DNA of 42,272 nt from an uncultured Clostridia bacterium (GCA_947626805.1 CANQTR010000007.1:1-42272); one strand, 5' to 3'; positions 1-7,457 are shown, numbered from the stretch's first letter. Notes: a model not told the origin generated them from the sequence alone. Numbers and translations are program-made.

Positions 1-296
1 GCCGCCGGCGCGACCACCCCGACGAACGGGACGGAAAAGGTCTGCTCGAGCAGGTCGAGCGCGTTCGAGGACGCGGTTCCGCAAGCGACGAGAATCGCGC
101 AAACGCCGTGGGAGAGCAAAAAGTTCGCGTCCTGCACGGAATAGCGGCGAATGACCTCCCGCGAACGGGTCCCGTAGGGGACGCGGGCGGTGTCGCCGAA
201 GTAAAGCAGGGTCCGACCGGGCAAAAGCCGCCGCAAAGCGCGGTAGCCGGTCAGCCCGCCGAGACCGGAATCGAAAATGCCGATTGGATTTTTCAT
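1..296 (-). CDS. murI: Glutamate racemase (partial, C-terminus outside window)
   Basis: Glutamate racemase interconverts L- and D-glutamate in the cytosol to supply D-Glu for peptidoglycan. Only the first 98 or so residues are present; the gene runs off the left edge. Family motifs are visible: the N-terminal [10 protein letters not shown], the [11 protein letters not shown] loop, and the first catalytic cysteine in VACGTASS. The usual motif is ACNTAS, so Asn is replaced by Gly here. The ATG at 296 is the natural start because it places the IGIFDSG motif at residue 5, as is normal. The gene begins 32 bp after the stop of the AEC transporter gene on the same strand, so the two are probably cotranscribed. 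The family assignment is secure; completeness cannot be judged. Confidence 0.93.
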   Translation of the reverse strand, partial: MKNPIGIFDSGLGGLTGYRALRRLLPGRTLLYFGDTARVPYGTRSREVIRRYSVQDANFLLSHGVCAILVACGTASSNALDLLEQTFSVPFVGVVAPA

Positions 297-328
297 AAAT
301 TTCAGAAGGAACACACCTTTCCGCCCTC

Positions 329-1270
329 TCACACGCCGAGCAGCGGGGAGAGCAGGGGAATCGTGAAAATGCAGAGCAGATTGGAAAGCAGAATCGCGTC
401 GGCGGCTGTCGAACGGGCTTCCGTCGCCTCCGGCGGCAGGAACAGTTCGGCGAGGTTTTGCGTGACGGACGCGGTCGGACAGCAGCCGAGCAGGAACAGC
501 GTCGCGCAAAACACCGGCGGCAGCGGCAGGAACGCCGTCCCGACCCACGCGAGCAGGGGCATGACCAGCAGTTTCCCGGCGCAAGCGAGCCACGCGTACC
601 AGTCAGAGACAATGCGGCGGAACGGCGTGCAGGCGAGCCGCATACCGAGCACGAGCATACAGACCGGGGTGGACATTCGCCCCAGCAGCGTCACCGCGTC
701 GAGCGCGACCGCCGGCAGGCGAATATGCAGCAGGAACAGGGGAAACGCGACGTAAAACGTCAGCATCGACGGGTTCGCGAGCAGGGCGCGGGCGCGGATA
801 TGCCGCTTTTCGCCGGTCAGCAGGAACAGCCCGCACGTCCACGCAATCAGGTTCATCGAAAGCGAAAACACCGCCGAAAGGGCGACGGCTTCCGGGACAA
901 TCTCCTCCGGCAAAAGCGCCTGCAGCAGGGGAATCCCGAGGAACCCGACGTTCCCGAACACCCCGCCGATTGCGCACGCCCGGCGGCAGGCTTCCCGCAA
1001 ACGGAACCGCAACGCGCACGTCATCGCGAGCAGCATCAGCAGCTGCAGCCCGGTGCAGAACAGGAAGAACAGCCCCATTCGTCCGAGCAGTTCCGGCGTG
1101 CAGTCCGCGGTCTGGAACGCGTAGAATTGCAGGCACGGCTGACAGGCGTACAGCAGCACCTTGGAAAACGGGGGGATTTGGGACGCCGAAAGGGCGCGGG
1201 TCCTGACGAACAGGAACCCCGGCACGGCGTACGCCATCAGCACCAGCACGCTGACGGCGGTCGAAAGCAT
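329..1270 (-). CDS. AEC (auxin efflux carrier) family transporter
   Basis: Predicted inner-membrane transporter of the AEC/Mem_trans family (PF03547), about 313 residues from the chosen start, which is normal length. About ten hydrophobic segments cover the whole protein, for example GFLFV near the N-terminus, [17 protein letters not shown] in the middle and [20 protein letters not shown] at the C-terminus. The conserved GNxGxxGxP-type motif ([11 protein letters not shown]) is the clearest signature. Bacterial members export malate or other organic anions; the substrate here is unknown. The frame extends upstream to a TTG at 1336, but that extension lacks a ribosome site and overlaps the divergent promoter, so the ATG at 1270 is preferred. 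A GTG at 1276 with GGAG ten bases upstream is an alternative. It lies upstream of murI in the same transcript. Confidence 0.85.
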   Translation of the reverse strand: MLSTAVSVLVLMAYAVPGFLFVRTRALSASQIPPFSKVLLYACQPCLQFYAFQTADCTPELLGRMGLFFLFCTGLQLLMLLAMTCALRFRLREACRRACAIGGVFGNVGFLGIPLLQALLPEEIVPEAVALSAVFSLSMNLIAWTCGLFLLTGEKRHIRARALLANPSMLTFYVAFPLFLLHIRLPAVALDAVTLLGRMSTPVCMLVLGMRLACTPFRRIVSDWYAWLACAGKLLVMPLLAWVGTAFLPLPPVFCATLFLLGCCPTASVTQNLAELFLPPEATEARSTAADAILLSNLLCIFTIPLLSPLLGV

Positions 1271-1299
1271 CTGCACGGCGGATACGCTCCAAAAAAGAT

Positions 1300-1328
1300 T
1301 TGACAAACGTCCGATTTTGACGTATACT
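1300..1328 (+). promoter_or_regulatory. Sigma-A-type promoter for the CDF transporter gene
   Basis: TTGACA at 1300-1305 and TATACT at 1323-1328 are separated by exactly 17 bp. The nearest rightward gene is the CDF transporter at 1436, about 100 bases downstream. The promoter overlaps the upstream leader of the leftward AEC gene. Confidence 0.75.
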
Positions 1329-1388
1329 GAAAGCAACGGGCGCGAAAGGAAAGGGTTTGCGGAACGCGGGGGACCTTTTCCTTTCTAC

Positions 1389-1417
1389 AGTATAGCATAC
1401 TCCGCGCGATTTTGCAA
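1389..1417 (-). promoter_or_regulatory. Divergent promoter for the AEC transporter-murI operon
   Basis: On the minus strand, TTGCAA (1417-1412) and TATACT (1394-1389) are 17 bp apart. Transcription would start near 1382, giving a leader of about 110 nt before the ATG at 1270. It overlaps the leader of the rightward CDF gene, so the two transcripts have complementary 5' ends. Confidence 0.65.
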
Positions 1418-1435
1418 GAAGGGTAGACGATTTTT

Positions 1436-2335
1436 TTGCGGCTTTTCCGAAATCCGCTCCCGCGCGACCCGGCGGTACGGGTATCCGTGCTGACGTTAGC
1501 GGGGAACGTGGCGCTGACCGTGTTCAAACTGTTCGCCGGACTGTTCGGCGGTTCCGGCGCGATGGTGGCGGACGCGGTGCATTCGGCGTCGGACGTGGGT
1601 TCGACGGTTTTGGTGCTCGCGGGGCTCCGGTTGGCGAAGCGCAAGCCGGACGAGAACCACCCCTACGGGCATGAGAAGGTCGCCTGCGTGCTGACGGCGT
1701 GCCTTGCGCTTTCGCTGTTCGCCGTCGGGCTGGGAATCGGCTGGCAGGGGGTGCGTTCCCTGCTGTTCGAGCCGGACCGCCCGTCGCCGACCGTTATCGC
1801 ATTGGTCGCGGCAATCGTTTCCATCGCCGCGAAGGAGGGCATGTACCATATGACCGTCCGCGCGGCGAAAAAGGCGCCGGACGCGGCGTTGAGCCTGCGG
1901 GCGGACGCGTGGCACCACCGTTCCGACGCGCTCTCGTCGGTCGGGTCGCTCGCCGGAATCGTCGGCGGCATGGTGGGGTATCCGCGCGCGGACGCGCTCG
2001 CGGCGGTCGTGCTGTCGGCCGTGGTGCTGTTCGTGGCGGTCGGTATCGCGCGGGATTCCCTGCGGCGGCTGGTCGACCGCGCGGCGGACCCGGAACTGAC
2101 CGCGAAATTGCGCAAAGCGGCGGCGTCCGTGCCGGGGGTGCTGTCGGTGGACGTGTTCCGGACGCGTCTGTTCGGGGAACGGGTGGACGCGGACGTGGAG
2201 ATTGGCGTGCGCGCGGACCTGCCGCTGCGGGAATCGCACGAAATCGCCGAACAGGTGCGCGCGGCGGTTTGCGCGTTCGAACCGGTCAAGGAATGTACCG
2301 TACACGTCAACCCGAAGGAGGACGACCGCGCCTGA
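1436..2335 (+). CDS. Cation diffusion facilitator (CDF) family metal exporter
   Basis: CDF transporters exchange Zn2+, Fe2+ or Mn2+ for protons across the cytoplasmic membrane. The 299-residue protein has six predicted TM segments in the first 200 residues and a cytoplasmic C-terminal ferredoxin-like domain. The two HxxxD metal-site motifs are visible: H49-D53 in TM2 (DAVHSASD) and H160-D164 in TM5 (DAWHHRSD). The loop motif NHPYGHEK at about 74-81 is also typical of the family. The start is a TTG at 1436 with GAAGGG about 12 bases upstream. A TTGACA/TATACT promoter at 1300-1328 serves it, with the AEC-murI operon diverging. Metal specificity cannot be read from the sequence. Confidence 0.9.
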   Translation: MRLFRNPLPRDPAVRVSVLTLAGNVALTVFKLFAGLFGGSGAMVADAVHSASDVGSTVLVLAGLRLAKRKPDENHPYGHEKVACVLTACLALSLFAVGLGIGWQGVRSLLFEPDRPSPTVIALVAAIVSIAAKEGMYHMTVRAAKKAPDAALSLRADAWHHRSDALSSVGSLAGIVGGMVGYPRADALAAVVLSAVVLFVAVGIARDSLRRLVDRAADPELTAKLRKAAASVPGVLSVDVFRTRLFGERVDADVEIGVRADLPLRESHEIAEQVRAAVCAFEPVKECTVHVNPKEDDRA

Positions 2336-2370
2336 CGCAAGTTTCAAAGAAACGACCGTTTGTCGAAAAT

Positions 2371-2413
2371 CCGCGGTAAAGTCGCTCCCGCCGCCGCGAT
2401 TGTGTTTGCCCCC
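2371..2413 (+). repeat. Short partial copy of dispersed repeat family 1
   Basis: This stretch (AAAGTCGCT, then GCGATTGTGTTTGCCCCC) matches the 3' end of the longer dispersed repeat at 8110-8363 and, in reverse, at 21678-21882. It lies between the CDF gene and the rpmH promoter. Only the terminal 40 or so bases are recognisable, so this is the least certain copy. Confidence 0.5.
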
Positions 2414-2459
2414 GAACCAATTTTTTTGCGAAAAAACCGAAAAGTTTTGCGTTTTCCCC

Positions 2460-2488
2460 TTGACAAAACCCGTAAAATATGATAAGGT
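2460..2488 (+). promoter_or_regulatory. Promoter of the rpmH-rnpA-yidD-yidC-khpB operon
   Basis: A perfect TTGACA at 2460-2465 is followed 17 bp later by TAAGGT at 2483-2488, a weak -10, with transcription predicted near 2494. The rpmH ribosome site GGAGG lies at 2523-2527. Confidence 0.6.
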
Positions 2489-2536
2489 TAGTACTGGCAG
2501 TTTGTTGCCCATGACCTTTCACGGAGGTGAAAAAAG

Positions 2537-2671
2537 ATGAAACCGACTTATCAACCCAAAAAGAGACACAGAAAGATGGAGCATGGCTTCCGCAAGAGAA
2601 TGGCGACGGCCGACGGACGCAAGGTCCTCAAAAGACGCCGCGCGAAGGGCAGAGCGCGTCTTACCTACTGA
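2537..2671 (+). CDS. rpmH: Ribosomal protein bL34
   Basis: Large-subunit ribosomal protein L34, 44 residues, the normal size. The product starts [18 protein letters not shown] and is extremely Arg/Lys-rich, as expected for an rRNA-binding protein; most homologs have MKRTYQP, so Pro at position 3 is slightly unusual. A strong GGAGG precedes the ATG by nine bases. It is first in the conserved rpmH-rnpA-yidD-yidC-khpB block, which in most bacteria sits near dnaA and the replication origin. No dnaA gene lies upstream in this window; a CDF transporter gene takes that place. Confidence 0.97.
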   Translation: MKPTYQPKKRHRKMEHGFRKRMATADGRKVLKRRRAKGRARLTY

Positions 2672-2687
2672 GAAAAGCGAGGGTGCG

Positions 2688-3041
2688 GTGGAACGGAAGA
2701 GGCTGTATCCCCTCAAGCAGAACCATCTGTTTGCCAGAGCGTACCGCAAGGGGAAGGGATTTACTTCTCCCTCCCTTTCGCTGTATGTTCTTTCGGGGCG
2801 GGACAAGTCCCGGACGTATCTGGGGATAACCGTTTCCAAAAAGCGGGGCAACGCCGTGACGCGCAACCGCGTTAAGCGTCGTATCCGCGAGGCCTATCGG
2901 TTCTATCTGCCGGACCTGCCGGACGGGAAACTGCTCGTGCTGGTCGCGCGGGAGAATGCCGTGAGGGCGAGCTATTGGGATTTGCGCGAGGAACTCGGCG
3001 TGTTGCTTGCGCGGGCCTGTCTGCTCGGCGTCGGGCCGTGA
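2688..3041 (+). CDS. rnpA: Ribonuclease P protein component
   Basis: Protein subunit of RNase P, which binds the catalytic RNA and the 5' leader of precursor tRNAs. The 117-residue product carries the RNR signature ([17 protein letters not shown]) after the KLxxS/FxxxYxxG-like start [15 protein letters not shown]. The frame is open further upstream, overlapping rpmH, but a GTG at 2688 with GAGGG six bases upstream gives the normal family length. It follows rpmH by 16 bp and overlaps yidD by four bases (GTGA), consistent with translational coupling. Confidence 0.95.
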   Translation: MERKRLYPLKQNHLFARAYRKGKGFTSPSLSLYVLSGRDKSRTYLGITVSKKRGNAVTRNRVKRRIREAYRFYLPDLPDGKLLVLVARENAVRASYWDLREELGVLLARACLLGVGP

Positions 3042-3337
3042 AACGCCCGATTTGGCCGGTGCGGCTGGTTCGCCGCGCGCTGATAGCGCCCGTGCGCTTT
3101 TACCAAAAGCATATTTCCCCGTCGCTTCCGCCGTGTTGCCGCTATGTGCCGACGTGCTCCCAGTACGCCATCGAGGCTATCGAAAAGCGGGGGGCTTTCG
3201 TCGGTCTTTTTTTGACAGCGCGACGGTTGTTGCGTTGCAACCCTTGGGGCGGGTTCGGTTACGACCCGGTGCCGGAACGGACGCGCAAGAAGCGCCGAAA
3301 TGCCGGAAAAAGCCCTAAAAAACCGAAACCACTCTGA
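3038..3337 (+). CDS. yidD: YidD membrane protein insertion efficiency factor
   Basis: YidD is a small membrane-associated protein linked to YidC-dependent insertion. The 99-residue product has the hallmark cysteine-rich core: [30 protein letters not shown] and [17 protein letters not shown]. The GTG start at 3038 overlaps the rnpA stop and places the conserved core at about residue 15, as usual. A basic C-terminal tail ([16 protein letters not shown]) follows the core. yidC begins 15 bases downstream. Confidence 0.93.
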   Translation: MKRPIWPVRLVRRALIAPVRFYQKHISPSLPPCCRYVPTCSQYAIEAIEKRGAFVGLFLTARRLLRCNPWGGFGYDPVPERTRKKRRNAGKSPKKPKPL

Positions 3338-3352
3338 AAAGGTGCCTGATTT

Positions 3353-4762
3353 ATGCAATTGATTTATCTGCCATTCAGTTATATTATGAAGTTCTGTGTC
3401 TGGATTGCACAGAACTCCTACCTGTTCGGACTGTTCTTTTTCGCGCTGGTGTTCCAGCTTCTTCTGCAGTTTCCGCTCGCGCTCAAACAGCAGAAGTCCC
3501 AGATTGCCCGCGCGAAGATTCAACCGAAGGAACTCGCCATTCGCGAGAAGTACGCCGGGCGGACCGACCGCGTCACCCAGCAGAAGATGCAGACGGAAAT
3601 CCAGGAGATGTACCAGAAGGAAGGGTTCAGCCCGTTCTCCGGATGCCTGCCGTTGCTGATTCAACTGCCGCTGATTTTCATCCTGTTCGCAATCGTGCGC
3701 TACCCGGTGCAGTATTCGTCCTCCTTTACCGACGAAGCGGTCGGGCAGATGACGGCTGTCGTGCAGGAGGTCGACCCGTCGTATGAAGGCAGCAAGGACG
3801 ATATGGCGGGGCTGTTCGCACAATACGCCTACACCTACGCCGAGGATATCCGCGCCAACCTGACGGCGGACAACGACGCCGCAAAAGAGGCGGATGCGAT
3901 TCTCGCGGAGCGCATCAACACGCTCGGCGAGCGGACCGAACCGGGCGAGGGCGAGGAGCAGACCTACGAAAACGGCTACCGGAAATACCTGCTGACCCCG
4001 AGCGACCGCATGACCTACCGCGAACTGAACGCGGTGGACATCGTTGAGACCTACGGCGACGGCTACATCGCGTCGCTCAAGGAAGCCGGCGCGCTGCCCG
4101 CGGACTACGCGTCGAAACGGGTGGACATTTCGGGCATGGTGCCGGATTTCACGTTTCTGGGAATCAATCTGTTGCGCAACCCGTCGTTTTCGGGCAACAA
4201 GACGTGGCAGGACTGGATGCTGCTGCTCGTGCCGCTGCTCGTGTTCCTGTCGTCGTTCCTGAGTACGAAGCTGATGCGCCGGTTCCAACCCGCGCAAGTC
4301 GGTCCGGACGGCAAGGAGGTCGGCACGGGGTTGTTCATGACGGTCGGTATGCCGTTGATTTCGACGTTCTTCTCGCTGTCGTTCCCGGCGGCTATCGGCG
4401 CGTACTGGATTTGGCGCACGCTGCTTTCCATGGCGCAAGCGCCGCTCGTGCAGAAGCTTCGCCCAATCCCGGTGTATACGCCGGAGCAGTTGGAGGAAAT
4501 GAAGAAGGAATATCGCGGAAAGCAGAAAAAGAAGAAGGTCATCACGATTGAGGTGGACGAGGACGACGATTCCTACCGCGATTTGGAGGTCAGCCCGCCC
4601 AGCCGCGTGGAAGCCGCGCGTCCGAAACAGGACGGCGTGAAGAAACAGGGCGGTCGGGAGGATTTGCCGTACCGTAGACCGACGAAGATTGAAATGCTCT
4701 CCGCGGAGGACGACGAGCCGGAGGACGGCTCGGCGGAACAGAAGGAAGGGACAGACAAATGA
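3353..4762 (+). CDS. yidC: YidC/Oxa1 membrane protein insertase (housekeeping copy)
   Basis: YidC inserts membrane proteins alone or with SecYEG. The 469-residue protein has a first TM at about 20-42, a charged cytoplasmic hairpin rich in Lys/Gln (KQQKSQIARAKIQPK), a second TM at about 100-120 (PLLIQLPLIFILFAIVRY), a large outer loop of about 150 residues, and further TMs (WMLLLVPLLVFLSSFLS and the segment around AAIGAYWIWRTLLSMAQ). A long acidic and basic tail follows. In TM1 the basic residue usually found in the substrate groove (Arg73 in B. subtilis SpoIIIJ) appears to be replaced by hydrophobic residues and glutamine (VFQLLLQFPL). It overlaps khpB by four bases. A second, fused YidC lies at 13635. 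Confidence 0.93.
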   Translation: MQLIYLPFSYIMKFCVWIAQNSYLFGLFFFALVFQLLLQFPLALKQQKSQIARAKIQPKELAIREKYAGRTDRVTQQKMQTEIQEMYQKEGFSPFSGCLPLLIQLPLIFILFAIVRYPVQYSSSFTDEAVGQMTAVVQEVDPSYEGSKDDMAGLFAQYAYTYAEDIRANLTADNDAAKEADAILAERINTLGERTEPGEGEEQTYENGYRKYLLTPSDRMTYRELNAVDIVETYGDGYIASLKEAGALPADYASKRVDISGMVPDFTFLGINLLRNPSFSGNKTWQDWMLLLVPLLVFLSSFLSTKLMRRFQPAQVGPDGKEVGTGLFMTVGMPLISTFFSLSFPAAIGAYWIWRTLLSMAQAPLVQKLRPIPVYTPEQLEEMKKEYRGKQKKKKVITIEVDEDDDSYRDLEVSPPSRVEAARPKQDGVKKQGGREDLPYRRPTKIEMLSAEDDEPEDGSAEQKEGTDK

Positions 4763-5493
4763 AAGAAGTCATTTCGACCGGGAAAACAGTGGAGCAGGCG
4801 CTGGAAGCGGGCGCCGCGCAATTGGGCGTGACGGCGGACCGCGCGTCCTACGAGGTGCTTGAGGAGCCTAAAAAGGGTCTGTTCGGCATCGGCGCGTCGG
4901 ACGCGAAATTGCGCGTCTACCTGCCGGAGGAAGAAGAACCGGCGGCGGATACCGCGGAGCCTGCAGAGGAACCGACGACGGAAGAACCGGCGGCGGAGGA
5001 GTCGGAGGACGTTTCGTGCGTCCCGGCGGAACGCGCGGTGCGGTTCCTCGAAACCCTCATCGAAAATATGGGGCTCGACGCGACGGTCGAGGTGGTTTCG
5101 GAAACGGACGAGGAACTTTCGCTCAACATCACGGGCAACCACCTCGGCGCGCTGATTGGTCGCCGCGGGGATGTGCTGGAATCGTTGCAGTACCTCACGA
5201 CACTCTCGGCGAATATCGGCAACGAAGGGTACTACCGCGTTTCCGTGGACGCGCAAGGATACCGCGCGCGGCGCGCGGAGGCGGTGCGCGGGGTCGCGCG
5301 GCGCATGGCGGAGAAGGTACTTCGGTACCACAGGGCGTTCTCGCTCGAACCGATGTCGCCGTATGAGCGGCGAATCGTACATTCGACCTGCCAGGAAATC
5401 CCGGGCGTGACGACGCATTCGATTGGCGAAGGGGACGACCGCCGCGTCGTGATTTCGCCGGAGAAACCGCCGCAAAAACCGTTCGGCGAATAA
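4759..5493 (+). CDS. khpB: RNA-binding protein KhpB (Jag/EloR)
   Basis: KhpB/Jag is a cytosolic RNA-binding protein that, with KhpA, influences cell elongation and division in Firmicutes. The 244-residue product has the Jag_N domain (1-52; MKEVISTGKTVEQALEAG and KKGLFGIG), an acidic Glu/Ala linker (about 55-85), a type II KH domain with the GALIGRRGDVLESLQYL loop, and a C-terminal R3H domain with PYERRIVH. The ATG overlaps the yidC stop (ATGA), so translation is probably coupled. A rho-independent terminator follows at 5538-5578. The usual next genes (mnmE, mnmG) are absent. Confidence 0.94.
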   Translation: MKEVISTGKTVEQALEAGAAQLGVTADRASYEVLEEPKKGLFGIGASDAKLRVYLPEEEEPAADTAEPAEEPTTEEPAAEESEDVSCVPAERAVRFLETLIENMGLDATVEVVSETDEELSLNITGNHLGALIGRRGDVLESLQYLTTLSANIGNEGYYRVSVDAQGYRARRAEAVRGVARRMAEKVLRYHRAFSLEPMSPYERRIVHSTCQEIPGVTTHSIGEGDDRRVVISPEKPPQKPFGE

Positions 5494-5537
5494 CGCGGGG
5501 AAATCGCGCGTATTCACGCGTATCCGCGGGAAAACAG

Positions 5538-5578
5538 TCAAAAATGGGGTCCGGCGCGTTGCGTCGGACCTTTTTGAC
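5538..5578 (+). terminator. Terminator of the rpmH-khpB operon
   Basis: The stem GGTCCG...CGGACC is extended by flanking GTCAAAAA and TTTTTGAC, so it ends in a T-run on both strands and may work in both directions. It lies 45 bp after khpB. Confidence 0.75.
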
Positions 5579-5603
5579 AAGAGAGGCGCATAAATGGTAC
5601 GAT
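5574..5603 (+). promoter_or_regulatory. Possible promoter for the small zinc-ribbon gene
   Basis: TTGACA at 5574-5579 and TACGAT at 5598-5603 are 18 bp apart, just upstream of the AAAGGAG ribosome site and the ATG at 5631. The -35 is shared with the terminator tail. The weak -10 keeps confidence moderate. Confidence 0.4.
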
Positions 5604-5630
5604 TTCTCCCAAGTAAAAGGAGTGGTTAAC

Positions 5631-5887
5631 ATGAATAATACTGATTGGCGCTTGTTTAGAGAACAAAAAAGTATTTATATAGAGTAACCTTGATTAAGCA
5701 GGTCTACAAGTCGAATAATTCTTCCAATGATCACGATTATTGTGAGTTCTGTATGGCAAAATTTGGGAAAGGGGCTGATGAGTTAAAGCAAGGTTATAGT
5801 ACAGAAGATGCCGGCATATGGATTTGTCCACAATGTTACAACGATTTTAAAAACCAGTTTGAGTGGAATATAATGCAAAGTAGTTAA
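5631..5887 (+). pseudogene. Small zinc-ribbon protein, frameshifted at an A-run
   Basis: From the ATG at 5631 (preceded by AAAGGAG) the frame reads MNNTDWRLFREQK and then stops at 5685-5687. The -1 frame continues without stops to 5887. Adding one A to the A6 run at 5665-5670 fuses both parts into an 85-residue protein, with KKYLYRVTLIKQVYKSNN across the junction and a CEFC/CPQC four-cysteine zinc-binding site. I recall this as the pattern of a small uncharacterised family in Clostridia (NTDWRLT...YLYR.TLIKK..., then CEFC...). The gene is AT-rich compared with both neighbours. The shift could be a real mutation, a sequence error, or a slippage site. The downstream part alone could start at a TTG (5690) but has no good ribosome site. 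Confidence 0.65.
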
Positions 5888-5974
5888 TATATTAGCAAGC
5901 GTCGCCGATGTGATACCACAGCGCTTGTCGGGAAAATCCTCTGACAAATTGCCGTTTATCCCGAAAGACGAAAG

Positions 5975-6019
5975 CCGCGATTCGAAAAAAATCGCGGCAA
6001 GCCCGAACGACTTGCCGCG
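5975..6019. repeat. Two overlapping, mutually exclusive hairpins
   Basis: An 8-bp stem CCGCGATT/AATCGCGG (5975-5982 with 5990-5997) overlaps a 9-bp perfect stem CGCGGCAAG/CTTGCCGCG (5993-6001 with 6011-6019). Both cannot form at once because they share 5993-5997. The position is between the frameshifted zinc-ribbon gene and the tRNA region. It could be a terminator-like or attenuator-like element, but there is no long T-run directly after either stem. Confidence 0.4.
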
Positions 6020-6061
6020 ACGCGGTGTCTGGAGACTATAAAAAAGATTTTTTCGGATGTT

Positions 6062-6112
6062 TGGTAGCAAGACTTGAACTCCCACGCCGTAGATGCGGAA
6101 GTTGTGAACCTT
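6062..6112 (-). pseudogene. Possible tRNA 3'-half remnant
   Basis: On the minus strand this reads GGTTCACAACTTCCGCATC..., then GGGAGTTCAAGTCTTGC and TACCA. That resembles the anticodon arm, the T-loop (TTCAAGT) and the CCA end of a tRNA, but the stems do not pair well and no 5' half is visible. It sits 200 bp from an intact tRNA-Val. It may instead be part of the adjacent hairpin-array repeat. Confidence 0.25.
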
Positions 6113-6121
6113 TCGATGCTG

Positions 6122-6316
6122 TATCGCCTACGGCGAAATGATGTTGCTCCCTTCGGTCGCAATGATGCGATGTTTGCCTATGTGCCGCAGGCACATATTG
6201 TCTCCGAAGGGGACACATCATTGCCGCAGGCAACATCATCAGGCGGAGCCGACATCATTTGCCCGACAGGGCAAACATCATTGAAAAAGGCGGTTGCTTT
6301 CGCAATCGCCTTTTTC
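6122..6316. repeat. Array of small GC-rich hairpins with CATCATT-type linkers
   Basis: Six to eight short palindromes follow one another: TCGCCTACGGCGA, TGTGCCGCAGGCACA, TGTCTCCGAAGGGGACA, TTGCCGCAGGCAA, GGCGGAGCC, TTTGCCCGACAGGGCAAA and finally GGCGGTTGC/GCAATCGCC. They are separated by ATGATG or CATCATT-like linkers. The final hairpin has T-runs on both sides and directly follows the CCA end of tRNA-Val on the minus strand, so it can serve as that tRNA's terminator. Open frames through this stretch are not credible genes. Confidence 0.7.
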
Positions 6317-6317
6317 T

Positions 6318-6393
6318 TGGTGGAGAGTACAGGGCTCGAACCTGTGACCTACTGCTTGTAAGGCAGTTGCTCTCCCGGCTGAGCTAACCCTCC
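6318..6393 (-). tRNA. tRNA-Val (anticodon UAC)
   Basis: The minus strand folds as a complete 76-nt tRNA with CCA encoded. The acceptor GGAGGGT pairs with ACTCTCC (one G-U). The D-arm contains AGCTCAGCCGGGAGAGC. The anticodon stem ACTGC/GCAGT encloses the loop CTTACAA, giving anticodon TAC (valine). The T-arm contains GGTTCGAGCCC. A TTGACA/TAAACT promoter lies just upstream and the array hairpin serves as terminator. Confidence 0.95.
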
Positions 6394-6407
6394 GAACCGA
6401 CGGGCAT

Positions 6408-6437
6408 AGTTTACCACATTTCCCGCCGGTTTGTCAA
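6408..6437 (-). promoter_or_regulatory. Promoter of tRNA-Val
   Basis: On the minus strand TTGACA (6437-6432) and TAAACT (6413-6408) are 18 bp apart, with the tRNA 5' end 15 bases after the -10. Confidence 0.75.
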
Positions 6438-6482
6438 GGGGGTCCGCCGATTTTTTCGAATGCTTTTTCCGAATCGGGCGCT

Positions 6483-7457
6483 TCACGCCGTCGGTTCGAA
6501 ATACCGCCGAATGCCGTAACAGGTTTCCCGCGCAATCGTGTCGAGCGCCTCCCGCGTCAGGAACGCCTGGTGCGACGTGACCAGCACGTTCGGCAGGGTC
6601 AGCAGCCGCGCGAGCCGGTCGTCCTGCAGGATATCCTCCGAGCGGTCCTCGAAGAACACGTCCGCCTCCTCCTCGTAGACGTCCATGCAGGCGGCGCCGA
6701 TTTTGTGCGACTTAATGCCCTCAATCAGCGCGGAGGTGTCCACCAATCCGCCGCGCGAGGTGTTGAGCAGGATAACGCCGTCCTTCATTTCGGCGATACG
6801 GTCCCGGTCGATGAGGTGGCGGGTATCCTCGGTCAGCGGGCAGTGCAGGGAAACCACGTCGCTCTCCTGTAGCAGGTCGTCGAGCGCGACGTAGTCCAGC
6901 CCGGACGCGGGGTCGGGGAACTTGTCGTAGGCGAGCACCCGCATGCCGAACCCCTTGCAAAGCCCGGCGAAAACGCTGCCGATACGCCCGGTACCGACGA
7001 CGCCGACCGTCTTTTCGTACAGTTCCATGCCGGTCAGCCCGCGAATGCTGAAATTGAAGTCCCGCGTGCGGGCGTAGGCTTTGTGGAGGTGCCGTGCGGC
7101 GGAGAGGAGCATTGCCATGGCGTGCTCGGCGACCGCGTGGGGGGAGTAGCCCGGCACGCGAATGACGCCGATTTTCCCCTCGGCGTGCGCCATATCGACG
7201 TTATTGGTGCCGGCGCACCGCAAGGCGAGCAGTTTGACCCCGCCTGCCGTCAGGCGGTCGATGGCGGCGGCGTCGGCGACGTCGTTGACGAAGATGCAGA
7301 CCGCTTGAGCCCCGCATTCCTCGGCGAGGGCGGCAGTCTGGGCGTTGAGTTTGGTTTCGAGGAACCGGAAGGAAATCCCGCACGGCGCCGCGTAACGGGT
7401 CAGCCCCGGGAGGTCGTAGGGTTTGGTGTCAAAGCATACGGTCGGAATCGGTTGCAA
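6483..7457 (-). CDS. ldhA: D-lactate dehydrogenase / D-2-hydroxyacid dehydrogenase
   Basis: Cytosolic NAD-dependent enzyme reducing pyruvate (or a related 2-oxoacid) to D-lactate, which regenerates NAD+ in fermentation. The 324-residue product is the usual length. The Rossmann motif GTGRIG is at 155-160, with Asp178 as the NAD-selecting acidic residue. The catalytic arginine lies in NTSRGGLVD (R235), a glutamate in DVYEEEADVFFED, and the histidine in TSHQAFLT (H296). The DVYEEE...FFED stretch is typical of D-LDH rather than of glycerate dehydrogenases. The start is a TTG at 7457, the only plausible start after an in-frame stop, with AAAGGA about 13 bases upstream. It stands alone between tRNA-Val and a divergent small gene. 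Confidence 0.9.
   Translation of the reverse strand: MQPIPTVCFDTKPYDLPGLTRYAAPCGISFRFLETKLNAQTAALAEECGAQAVCIFVNDVADAAAIDRLTAGGVKLLALRCAGTNNVDMAHAEGKIGVIRVPGYSPHAVAEHAMAMLLSAARHLHKAYARTRDFNFSIRGLTGMELYEKTVGVVGTGRIGSVFAGLCKGFGMRVLAYDKFPDPASGLDYVALDDLLQESDVVSLHCPLTEDTRHLIDRDRIAEMKDGVILLNTSRGGLVDTSALIEGIKSHKIGAACMDVYEEEADVFFEDRSEDILQDDRLARLLTLPNVLVTSHQAFLTREALDTIARETCYGIRRYFEPTA

Noticed and set aside
458..1303. Long plus-strand frame opposite the AEC transporter gene
   Set aside because: Extremely Arg/Gln/His-rich without any domain, while the minus strand encodes a convincing membrane transporter.
2336..2536. Replication origin next to rpmH
   Set aside because: No DnaA-box cluster or dnaA gene is visible; the upstream gene is a metal transporter.
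5661..5690. Programmed -1 frameshift at the A-run in the zinc-ribbon gene
   Set aside because: The zero-frame codons (CAA AAA AGT) do not make a good slippery heptamer, and no stem-loop was found directly after. A lost base is simpler.
6122..6316. CRISPR-like array
   Set aside because: The repeated parts are short linkers and the 'spacers' are themselves palindromes; no 25-40 bp repeat unit and no cas genes.
6074..6361. 95-codon frame crossing the hairpin array and tRNA-Val
   Set aside because: It translates palindromic repeats and the tRNA; no ribosome site.
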